Below, in pieces: positions 11,438 to 17,006 of a DNA stretch of 17,006 bases. The notes beneath the pieces are model-generated. The model did not search any database, was not told the DNA's origin, and was given only the letters and a program-made list of their open reading frames with translations. Source of the stretch: JABIEQ01 sp964516055 (lineage in GTDB: Bacteria; Patescibacteriota; Patescibacteriia; Magasanikbacterales; UBA922); assembly GCA_964516055.1 (NCBI GenBank), contig CAZEYK010000020.1, positions 1 through 17,006 of the forward strand, read 5' to 3'. How positions within the stretch are numbered: the stretch's first letter is position 1; every line of letters starts with the position of its first letter. Position numbers and translations under genes: made by a program.

Positions 11438-12709
11438 ATGTTTGAAAAACTACAGCGCATGTGGTCAATTAAAGAATTACGAAACAGCATCCTTTTTGTC
11501 CTAGGGATGCTTGTTATTTTTCGACTCACTGCGCACATTCCTATCCCTGGTGTTAATCCAGAAGGACTAAAACAATTTTTGCAAGGAAATCAAATTCTTG
11601 GAATATTAAACGTATTTTCTGGTGGAACATTAGAAAACTTTTCTGTGGTGATGCTTGGTGTTGCCCCATATATTACGGCATCAATCATCTTTCAACTATT
11701 AGTACTTATTATTCCTCAACTAGAAGAATTACAAAAGGAAGGAGAAAGTGGACAACAAAAAATCAGCATGTACACACGGCTTGCCAGTATTCCGCTTTCA
11801 TTCATCCAAGCCTTTGCACTTTTGAAACTTCTTACTCAAACACAAGTAGGTATTATTAGCGATTTAAATGCCTGGAAATTTGTTGCGGCGATTATTGTGG
11901 TAACAGCAGGAACAACATTCCTTATGTGGATTGGTGAACTTATCACAGAACAGCGGATAGGGAATGGGATCTCACTGCTTATTATGTCAGGAATCATTGC
12001 CTCCCTGCCAGGAGTTCTCCAAAATGCACTTGTGAACTTTAGTTCTGCAGACATCTACACCTATGCATTATTCATTGTTTTGGCCATTGCTACTGTTGTC
12101 GGAGTAGTCTTTATCTCAGAAGGACAACGGAATATTCCAGTAAATTATGCTGGAAGAGCCTCTAGCGGTCGTGGATATGGTGCACCACAATCTCATTTAC
12201 CACTTCGAGTAAACACGGCGGGAGTAATTCCAATTATCTTCGCAATCTCTATGGTGCTTTTTCCACCTACTGTTGCTCAATTTTTTCTTGGAGCAGGAGG
12301 ATTCATCGGACGAGCGGCTGAAATCATTACACGAGTATTTCAAGATCAGCTTTGGTACGGAATTATGTACTTCGTATTAGTATTTTCATTTACGTATTTC
12401 TATACCGCCGTTATTTTCCAACCAGAAAAAATTGCTGAAAACCTTCAAAGACAAGGAGGATTCATCCCAGGAATTCGTCCAGGAAAAGAAACAGAACAAT
12501 ATCTTGCAAAAACAATGGGAAGACTCGTCTTTATTGGCGCACTATTCCTTTCTGTTATTGCCATTCTTCCATTCTTACTCCAAGCCCTTACAGGGATTCA
12601 ATCGCTTGCCCTTGGGGGAACAAGTCTCTTGATCGTCGTAAGCGTTGCCATCGATATTGCGAAGCAAATTGATGCACAAGTAACTATCCACCAGTACGAC
12701 AGCATCTAA
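11438..12709 (+). CDS. secY: Preprotein translocase subunit SecY
   Basis: SecY is the channel of the Sec translocon in the inner membrane. The 423-residue product has the expected ten hydrophobic segments from about residue 18 to 410. It shows the plug-region start HIPIPGVNPEGLKQF, the conserved PLRVNTAGVIPIIFA, and the ribosome-facing loop QPEKIAENLQRQGGFIPGIR followed by PGKETEQYL. The frame is open upstream to 11372, but that overlaps the rplO end; ATG 11438 (CGACTATG), 25 nt after rplO, gives the normal N terminus MFEKLQRMWSIKELR. A terminator follows at 12735, so this is probably the last gene of the ribosomal transcript. Confidence 0.97.
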   Translation: MFEKLQRMWSIKELRNSILFVLGMLVIFRLTAHIPIPGVNPEGLKQFLQGNQILGILNVFSGGTLENFSVVMLGVAPYITASIIFQLLVLIIPQLEELQKEGESGQQKISMYTRLASIPLSFIQAFALLKLLTQTQVGIISDLNAWKFVAAIIVVTAGTTFLMWIGELITEQRIGNGISLLIMSGIIASLPGVLQNALVNFSSADIYTYALFIVLAIATVVGVVFISEGQRNIPVNYAGRASSGRGYGAPQSHLPLRVNTAGVIPIIFAISMVLFPPTVAQFFLGAGGFIGRAAEIITRVFQDQLWYGIMYFVLVFSFTYFYTAVIFQPEKIAENLQRQGGFIPGIRPGKETEQYLAKTMGRLVFIGALFLSVIAILPFLLQALTGIQSLALGGTSLLIVVSVAIDIAKQIDAQVTIHQYDSI

Positions 12710-12734
12710 AAGATGAACATATACAAAAGATATT

Positions 12735-12768
12735 AACGAACTTCCATATACGGAAGTTCGTTTTGTAT
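12735..12768 (+). terminator. Intrinsic terminator after secY
   Basis: AACGAACTTCC (12735-12745) pairs perfectly with GGAAGTTCGTT (12752-12762) around a 6-nt loop, followed by TTTTGTAT. An outer ATACAAAA (12721-12728) complements TTTTGTAT (12761-12768), so it could work on both strands. It lies 25 nt after the secY stop and marks the end of the cluster. In the remaining 94 bp to the next gene I see no convincing promoter. Confidence 0.8.
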
Positions 12769-12862
12769 AACTAAGAGCTAAAAAGAGTATAGTAAGATAG
12801 AAGAGGTTATTGAAAACAGAGAATAAATTTGATAAGGTAATTTTACGTCATAACGCATATAT

Positions 12863-13183
12863 ATGGGAATTTCAACATTTCTCTCCGGTATGTTATTCGG
12901 AGACAAACAAAAAACATTCGATAAAACACAATACCCCTGTGCTATTGCTGAAATACAAAAAGTGGTATCACAAACGAATGTTCGAACACTTTCCAAAGAA
13001 GAAATTACTCTTGTGGAAAGTACTATTGATCAAACACGAAAAGGAGATGGAAAAATTTCTATGGCACAAATAGAAGAAGCACTTCGAAAATTAAAAAACA
13101 CGCACAAAATAAGTAAAAGCGATTATCAAGGACTTATGCAAATGTTTGCCATTCATATTGCCAAAAAAAAATACAAAACCTAA
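12863..13183 (+). CDS. Unrecognised 106-aa protein between secY and adk
   Basis: The product is a soluble 106-residue protein with no signal peptide and a basic C terminus ending AKKKYKT. It starts MGISTFLSGMLFGDKQKTFD. The second half is predicted helical, with TLSKEEITLVESTIDQTRKG, then DGKISMAQIEEALRKLK and HKISKSDYQGLMQMFA. GDGKIS followed by a helix recalls one degenerate EF-hand loop, but the first and last ligand positions are not acidic, so calcium binding is not supported. The start ATG 12863 has the local context (CATATATG). It lies 4 nt upstream of adk and is probably co-transcribed with it. Codon use is like the neighbours. I do not recognise a family. Confidence 0.8.
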   Translation: MGISTFLSGMLFGDKQKTFDKTQYPCAIAEIQKVVSQTNVRTLSKEEITLVESTIDQTRKGDGKISMAQIEEALRKLKNTHKISKSDYQGLMQMFAIHIAKKKYKT

Positions 13184-13187
13184 TCAT

Positions 13188-13832
13188 ATGAAAAAAATAA
13201 TTATCTTCCTCGGAGTTCCTGGTAGTGGAAAGGGAACCCAAGCAAAAAAAATTGTGAGCAAATATAACTATGGGCATATCAGCACAGGGGATCTTCTCCG
13301 TGCATTAGATAAAAACGAACAGGCTGACCCAGAAGACAAACAAATGCTCGCCGACATGAAAGCTGGAAAAATGGTGGCAGATACATTAATTTATAAACTC
13401 GCATTCCAAGAAATAAAAAAATATCTTGATCAGGGGAGAGGAGTGGTTTTGGATGGAGCTATCCGTAATAGAGAACAAGCAAAAACCTATCAGCAATTTT
13501 TTCAAGAGCAAGGTGTCGCAGATGAAGTTGATGTAATAGAAATTGCCATCACTGATGAAGAAAGTATAAACCGCGCTCTTACCAGAAGAAAATATGCAGA
13601 AATGGGCAAGCCTGTTCCTGCTGTAGAGGTTAGTAAAGAAAGTGGTATTGTTGAGGCCCCTCGAAAAGACGATGATCCTGAAATTCTCAAAAAACGCATA
13701 GAAGAAATGGGAAATATTGCCCTTACGCCAATCATCGATTATTACAAAGAAATCGTGAACATTACCTCCATAGACGGTACCAACACTATTGATGAAATTG
13801 AAAAAGAATTAGAAGCACATTTTCAACAATAA
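13188..13832 (+). CDS. adk: Adenylate kinase
   Basis: Adenylate kinase interconverts ATP + AMP and 2 ADP in the cytosol. The 214-residue product has the P-loop GVPGSGKGT (residues 9-17), the AMP-site segment HISTGDLLRAL (30-40), a LID between about 130 and 165 without zinc cysteines, and RKDDDPEILKKR (159-170) with the conserved basic residues. The usual DGFPR motif reads DGAIR (89-93), an unusual substitution beside the conserved Arg. The frame is open upstream to 13146, but the homologous start is MKKIIIFLGVPG at 13188 (ATCATATG), 4 nt after the small gene. The secY-adk-map neighbourhood is classical, here interrupted by extra sequence. Confidence 0.96.
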   Translation: MKKIIIFLGVPGSGKGTQAKKIVSKYNYGHISTGDLLRALDKNEQADPEDKQMLADMKAGKMVADTLIYKLAFQEIKKYLDQGRGVVLDGAIRNREQAKTYQQFFQEQGVADEVDVIEIAITDEESINRALTRRKYAEMGKPVPAVEVSKESGIVEAPRKDDDPEILKKRIEEMGNIALTPIIDYYKEIVNITSIDGTNTIDEIEKELEAHFQQ

Positions 13833-13882
13833 AAAACAGTACAAAAGATATAAAAAAGGGAAAAATAGCGCGAAACCAAAAA

Positions 13883-13929
13883 CCGACCTACCATATCTGC
13901 GTTGTACTTCCGCGTGTATAGGAGGTCGG
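13883..13929. repeat. Inverted repeat in the adk-map spacer
   Basis: CCGACCT (13883-13889) and AGGTCGG (13923-13929) are exact complements, and pairing extends imperfectly inward (ACCATA with TATAGG). The 33-nt centre contains GCGTTGTACTTCCGCG, flanked by two GCG triplets. It lies in the 288-bp region between adk and map. It may be part of the adk 3' end or a small dispersed element; no U-tract follows. Confidence 0.45.
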
Positions 13930-13940
13930 CCTTCAGTATC

Positions 13941-13962
13941 GATCACCCTCCGGAGGGCGATC
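13941..13962. repeat. CCCTCCGGAGGG palindrome in the adk-map spacer
   Basis: GATCACCCTCC with GGAGGGCGATC forms a 22-nt near-perfect inverted repeat (one mismatch), followed by TTTATAT. It may end the adk transcript. Its CACCC/GGAGGG core resembles the second hairpin of spacer elements 1 and 2 (CACCC-N3-GGGTG), so it may be a relative of that module. Confidence 0.5.
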
Positions 13963-13992
13963 TTTATATCCGGATAGAAAAAAGAGCAGAGA

Positions 13993-14016
13993 CTACAATT
14001 TTACGCAAAATTGTAG
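13993..14016. repeat. Perfect 10-bp inverted repeat in the adk-map spacer
   Basis: CTACAATTTT (13993-14002) and AAAATTGTAG (14007-14016) are exact complements around ACGC. It lies about 65 bp upstream of the map -35 hexamer. There is no T-run directly after it on either strand, so it is more likely a regulator-binding site or a structured 3' end than a terminator. Confidence 0.5.
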
Positions 14017-14082
14017 CGGTCAAAACAGTATACCAAACATGGATGCAGTCGTCATCATACAAATGTTGATAACATAAATCCC

Positions 14083-14110
14083 TTGCATTTTACTCATATT
14101 TTGCTAACAT
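14083..14110 (+). promoter_or_regulatory. Promoter of map with extended -10
   Basis: TTGCAT (14083-14088), a 16-bp spacer and TAACAT (14105-14110) form the promoter. The -10 is preceded by TGC, the extended -10 signature TGn. The map ATG is 10 nt after the -10, leaving a leader of only a few nucleotides. Confidence 0.6.
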
Positions 14111-14120
14111 ACGCAGTAAT

Positions 14121-14915
14121 ATGGCATATATAAAGAACAAACAAGAAATTGAAAAAATCATCGAAGGTGGACAAATACTTGGTGAAATTTTGGAAGATCT
14201 CGCTGCAATGGCAAAACCCGGTGTTACTGGTTTTGATATTGATATGGAAGCTGAACGACGTATCTTGGAAGCGGGTGGTAAACCTGCATTCAAAGGGTAC
14301 AAATCTCGCAAAAGTGACCCCGCATTTCCTTCCACAATTTGTTTTTCTATAAACGATGAAATTGTTCACGGGATTGCAACGAAAAAAAAAGTTATCAAAG
14401 ATGGTGATATCGTTTCTATAGATATTGGCATGAAATATCCTGCAGAAGGTGGCTACTTTACCGATACTGCCATTACTGTTCCTGTAGGGGATGTTTCTGA
14501 ACAAGCAAAACAACTGCTTGCGGTCACCAAAAAATCATTATACAAAGCAATCAAACAGGCTACCGTAGGCAATGTCATTTCAGACATTGGAAAAACGGTA
14601 GAAGACTATATTGAACCACAAGGCTACGGCATCGTCCGAGACCTTGTTGGACATGGCGTTGGGCATGGTGTTCATGAAGAACCACGCGTCCCAAATTATT
14701 TTGATGAAGAATTAACACGGTGGAAACTTGAGTCTGGTGTTGTTATTGCCATCGAGCCAATGATTACCATCGGTTCTTATGAAGTAAAAACCGCCGATGA
14801 TGGATGGAGTATTTCCACCGAAGATGGTAGCCTCTCTGCTCACTTTGAACATACGGTAGTTATTTCCAAAGATGGGCCAATTATTGCAACACTTCGACCC
14901 TCAGAAAAAAAATAA
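14121..14915 (+). CDS. map: Methionine aminopeptidase, type I
   Basis: The enzyme removes the initiator methionine from nascent proteins in the cytosol. The 264-residue product has all five metal ligands in their motifs: D101 (VSIDIGMKYP), D115 (GGYFTDTAIT), H178 (LVGHGVGHGVHEEP), E212 (IAIEPMITIG) and E243 (HFEHTVV), plus the substrate-binding His83 (NDEIVHGI). The gap between the first two aspartates is longer than in E. coli because of the insert KYPAEGG. Length (~250) is normal and there is no N-terminal zinc finger. It has its own promoter, separated from adk by a 288-bp hairpin-rich spacer. Start context is AGTAATATG. Confidence 0.97.
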   Translation: MAYIKNKQEIEKIIEGGQILGEILEDLAAMAKPGVTGFDIDMEAERRILEAGGKPAFKGYKSRKSDPAFPSTICFSINDEIVHGIATKKKVIKDGDIVSIDIGMKYPAEGGYFTDTAITVPVGDVSEQAKQLLAVTKKSLYKAIKQATVGNVISDIGKTVEDYIEPQGYGIVRDLVGHGVGHGVHEEPRVPNYFDEELTRWKLESGVVIAIEPMITIGSYEVKTADDGWSISTEDGSLSAHFEHTVVISKDGPIIATLRPSEKK

Positions 14916-14984
14916 ATAGACAACGTCCACAGTAGTGAAGCGCAACAAAAAGTGCCGATGTGGATATTTTATGATTTTGTACGT

Positions 14985-15374
14985 ATGAATATTCTTGCAT
15001 TAGACCACGGCATAAAAAACATTGGTCTTGCGTGGTGTCAAACAGGACTGGATGTCGTCCTTCCGTTTGGTGTAATACAAACAACAAATTGGAAACAACA
15101 GTTACCAAAACTTATCAAAGAAGAAGCAATTGATAAACTTGTAGTTGGACTACCAAGAAATCAACATGGGGAACGGGGAGAAAGGAATATGAAACGAGTA
15201 GGAGCATTTCTTGAAGAGCTTAAACACATGGTTTCCATTCCTATCGATGTACATGAAGAAACACGATCATCCAAACAAGCAGACGCTATGGCAAGTGAAG
15301 GATCTGGAAGCAAACGAGACGAACGTGCGGCTATGGTTATCTTGCAAGCATACATAGAATCAACGCAGTCGTAG
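14985..15374 (+). CDS. ruvX: YqgF/RuvX family nuclease-like protein
   Basis: This RNase H-fold protein is known in other bacteria as the 16S rRNA 5'-end processing nuclease or putative Holliday-junction resolvase. The 129-residue product has the motifs MNILALDHGIKNIGLAW (catalytic D7), KLVVGLPRN (52-59), an acidic segment DVHEETRSS (E91/E92) and KRDERAAMVILQAYIES with D112. Family length is ~135-140. The frame is open upstream to 14952, but MNILALDHG at 14985 is the family start. A TATGAT at 14970-14975, 9 nt before the ATG, could be a -10 box without a clear -35. It is followed by recO after 75 bp. The stop is TAG. Confidence 0.92.
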   Translation: MNILALDHGIKNIGLAWCQTGLDVVLPFGVIQTTNWKQQLPKLIKEEAIDKLVVGLPRNQHGERGERNMKRVGAFLEELKHMVSIPIDVHEETRSSKQADAMASEGSGSKRDERAAMVILQAYIESTQS

Positions 15375-15387
15375 TTCGTGGTGTATC

Positions 15388-15446
15388 GTTCAATGGAAAT
15401 AGCAAAGATAATCGAGTGATCCAAAAACTCTGAGAACCATGAACAA
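15388..15446 (+). repeat. Degenerate spacer element before recO
   Basis: GTTCAATGGAAATAGC (15388-15403) recalls the left arm of the long hairpin. AGAACCA and TGAACAA (15433-15446) are two heptads ending 3 nt before the recO ATG. The spacing matches the intact copies but the hairpin is decayed. It is probably a relic of the same family outside the ribosomal cluster. Confidence 0.4.
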
Positions 15447-15449
15447 TAT

Positions 15450-16190
15450 ATGATTGCAATTATTCTCTCTCGTCGCGACAGTAAAGAAGACGATCAAATT
15501 GTCTCCATCTACACAAAAAAATATGGGAAACAAGAACTTATCGCTCGTGGAGTAAAAAAAATTATCAGCAAAAATTCGACACATCTTGAACCATGTACGC
15601 TTGTTGATATTGAGATTGCTTCCGGAAAAGAATGGCAAGTGCTTATTACTTCAAACACAAAACACTATTTCCGAGCAATAAGAGAAGATCTCAAAAAAAG
15701 CATCATCGCCGAACAAATTGTGACACTTACCAATCACATACTCAAACAAGATGACAAAGATGAAGGAATTTTTTCACTTCTTTCTCATGCCTTGTATCGA
15801 CTAGAACAAACGTCACAGCCAAGTTTGCTACTTATCGATACCTACATTATCCGCTTGCTCGAATGTCTGGGGTTTTCTCCACAAATTGATACGTGTGCAA
15901 TTACGGGCGACAATAGCCATCTCACGCATTTTTTGCCAGCCGCAGGTGGATTTATTTCTCATCAAGCATTTCTTGAAAGAACAGATCGTTCAAGCACTGC
16001 CATTCTCGTCTCAAAAGAAGCCTTATTATACGTTCCATTTTTATTTCAAAAGGGATGGGAAGATATTGCGTACATTCCCACAGAACATCATGTGGTACTT
16101 CATCGCATTGTCTACGAGTTTCTTATCTATCACCAAGAAAAACATATTCCCGATTGGTTCCGATATACAAAAATAGTGCAATCATTATAA
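15450..16190 (+). CDS. recO: DNA repair protein RecO
   Basis: RecO helps load RecA on SSB-coated DNA in the RecFOR pathway. The 246-residue product has an N-terminal OB-fold region (1-80) with the family pattern AIILSRRDSKEDDQIVSIYT, KYGKQELIARGVKK and HLEPCTLVDIEI. A helical C-domain follows, with LLLIDTYIIRLLECLGFSPQ and LTHFLPAAGGFIS. The zinc site common in RecO is lost: only one cysteine (DTCAITG) remains where a CxxC is usual. Length is typical (~240). The start ATG 15450 (AATATATG) has no Shine-Dalgarno. It is convergent with the next gene. Confidence 0.9.
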   Translation: MIAIILSRRDSKEDDQIVSIYTKKYGKQELIARGVKKIISKNSTHLEPCTLVDIEIASGKEWQVLITSNTKHYFRAIREDLKKSIIAEQIVTLTNHILKQDDKDEGIFSLLSHALYRLEQTSQPSLLLIDTYIIRLLECLGFSPQIDTCAITGDNSHLTHFLPAAGGFISHQAFLERTDRSSTAILVSKEALLYVPFLFQKGWEDIAYIPTEHHVVLHRIVYEFLIYHQEKHIPDWFRYTKIVQSL

Positions 16191-16211
16191 AAGCCAGCAA
16201 TTGCTGGCTTT
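16190..16211. terminator. Bidirectional terminator between recO and the amidotransferase-like gene
   Basis: AAAGCCAGCAATTGCTGGCTTT is a perfect 22-nt palindrome starting on the last base of the recO stop codon. A/T-rich flanks lie on both sides, and it sits between two convergent genes. The actual hairpin would be an 8-9 bp stem with a small loop. Both transcripts can end here. Confidence 0.75.
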
Positions 16212-16230
16212 ATTCGTGAAAGAACATACG

Positions 16231-16992
16231 CTAGGCAAGAAGTACCTGATCAACAAAATGGGTAACCAATGTATTTGCCTCTGCCGTTTTTTCTACGGCA
16301 TCACACATTTTTTGGAATTGTTCCTCTGACATATCATCAAAATATGATTTATGGCGGTAACGCAACAATCTGGCACGAAGGTCTTTCTGATCAATTTCTG
16401 GATGGAATTGAAATCCATAAAATGGTTTACCAACAAGTTTTATTGCATGAATAGGACACAAATCCGAAGAAGCAAGTTTAATAAACCCAGGAGGCAAGGT
16501 ATTCAATCGTTTCTTATGACCAGAAACAGCAACAAATGACTGAGGTGTATGAGAAAAAAGAGGATCATGCATACCATCCTCGGTAAGGGATATAGGGTAG
16601 GTGCCCATCTCCATGTGTTCTTTATCAATAATCATCTCACCACCAAAACAATTTCCCGCAATTTGAAATCCCATACAAGACAAAAAGGTTGGCGTGCCAG
16701 TATCTGCTGCGTATTGGAATATTCTTTCCACATCCGTAATAAATGGATAGATGGCTGGATCAAGATTCACCCGGTCATCAGGATCATCACTCGAACCGCC
16801 CATAAAGAGTGCGTCATACGTATCCAGGATGTTTGGATCAAATGAAGGGGTAGAAAATACATCAAGTTGCGTAAACTGATGTACACCAAGACCGCTATAT
16901 CGAACAAATTCCAGTAACTCTTCCTGGCGAGTTTCATCATCTTTTCTCATTTGGAGTAAGAGAATGTGTAATTGTGTTTTTTCTTTTTTCAT
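16231..16992 (-). CDS. Standalone class I glutamine-amidotransferase-like protein
   Basis: The 253-residue product has the fold markers of class I glutamine amidotransferases: YDALFMGGSSDDP (oxyanion region, ~59-71), the nucleophile loop PTFLSCMGFQIAG with C106, and the histidine-glutamate pair in GFQFHPEID (H197, E199). The triad is intact, so it may hydrolyse glutamine or a gamma-glutamyl compound. It is most like the GMP-synthase-type glutaminase branch found as lone proteins of unknown substrate. No synthase partner is visible. A helical C-terminal addition (~residues 205-253) follows the domain. The start ATG 16992 has T at -1; only 14 bp upstream are visible, so its promoter is not. The stop is TAG. 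Confidence 0.85.
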   Translation of the reverse strand: MKKEKTQLHILLLQMRKDDETRQEELLEFVRYSGLGVHQFTQLDVFSTPSFDPNILDTYDALFMGGSSDDPDDRVNLDPAIYPFITDVERIFQYAADTGTPTFLSCMGFQIAGNCFGGEMIIDKEHMEMGTYPISLTEDGMHDPLFSHTPQSFVAVSGHKKRLNTLPPGFIKLASSDLCPIHAIKLVGKPFYGFQFHPEIDQKDLRARLLRYRHKSYFDDMSEEQFQKMCDAVEKTAEANTLVTHFVDQVLLA

Positions 16993-17006
16993 AAGGATAA
17001 AATAGG

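Noticed and set aside
12810..12856. Promoter for the small gene and adk
   Set aside because: TTGAAA or TTGATA with weak -10 candidates (TAAGGT, TAACGC) have poor sequence or spacing; not good enough to annotate.
12863..13183. Calcium-binding EF-hand protein
   Set aside because: Only the GDGKIS piece fits; the first and last loop ligands are not acidic and there is no second hand.
16269..16845. Plus-strand ORFs opposite the amidotransferase-like gene
   Set aside because: They are short shadows without recognisable motifs, and the minus-strand frame has an intact catalytic triad.

Overview
This window carries the S10/spc ribosomal-protein cluster of an AT-rich bacterium, most likely a Candidate Phyla Radiation (Patescibacteria) member. 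The supporting evidence is: uL30 (rpmD) is missing between rpsE and rplO, as is general in CPR; S14 is the short four-cysteine form; several ribosomal proteins have low-complexity tails; and there is almost no Shine-Dalgarno signal. UGA is not recoded here, because no gene has an internal in-frame TGA, which argues against Gracilibacteria and Absconditabacteria. A finer placement (Parcubacteria-like) is a guess.

Layout. Positions 1-885 hold the end of tuf (EF-Tu), followed by a hairpin and rpsJ (S10). Positions 1282-1659 are a 378-bp regulatory spacer with two inverted repeats, a strong sigma70-type promoter, a 30-codon leader ORF and an intrinsic terminator placed just before rplC. Then follow rplC-rplD-rplW-rplB-rpsS-rplV-rpsC-rplP-rpmC-rpsQ-rplN-rplX-rplE-rpsN-rpsH-rplF-rplR-rpsE-rplO-secY, all on the plus strand, closed by a terminator at 12735-12768. 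Next come an unrecognised 106-aa gene plus adk, a hairpin-rich spacer, map (near-leaderless promoter), ruvX and recO. A bidirectional terminator separates recO from a convergent, standalone class I glutamine-amidotransferase-like gene on the minus strand. The usual continuation (infA, rpmJ, rpsM, rpsK, rpsD, rpoA, rplQ) is not in the window.

How the genes work together. EF-Tu and 20 ribosomal proteins supply translation. SecY exports or inserts the products. Methionine aminopeptidase trims N termini and adenylate kinase balances adenylates. RuvX and RecO serve rRNA processing or recombination and DNA repair.

Most notable. (1) A family of hairpin-plus-heptad elements fills nine ribosomal-gene spacers from stop codon to just before the next start. 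All have the same orientation, show compensatory base-pair changes and carry tandem 7-mers of the form NGAACYA; a weak relic precedes recO. One element supplies the start codon of rplO. (2) The rplC leader looks like a transcription attenuator. (3) All 27 visible gene starts have T at -1, and nearly all lack a Shine-Dalgarno. (4) rplP needs a -1 shift at an A7 run to encode a full-length L16. (5) None of 28 genes ends in TGA.
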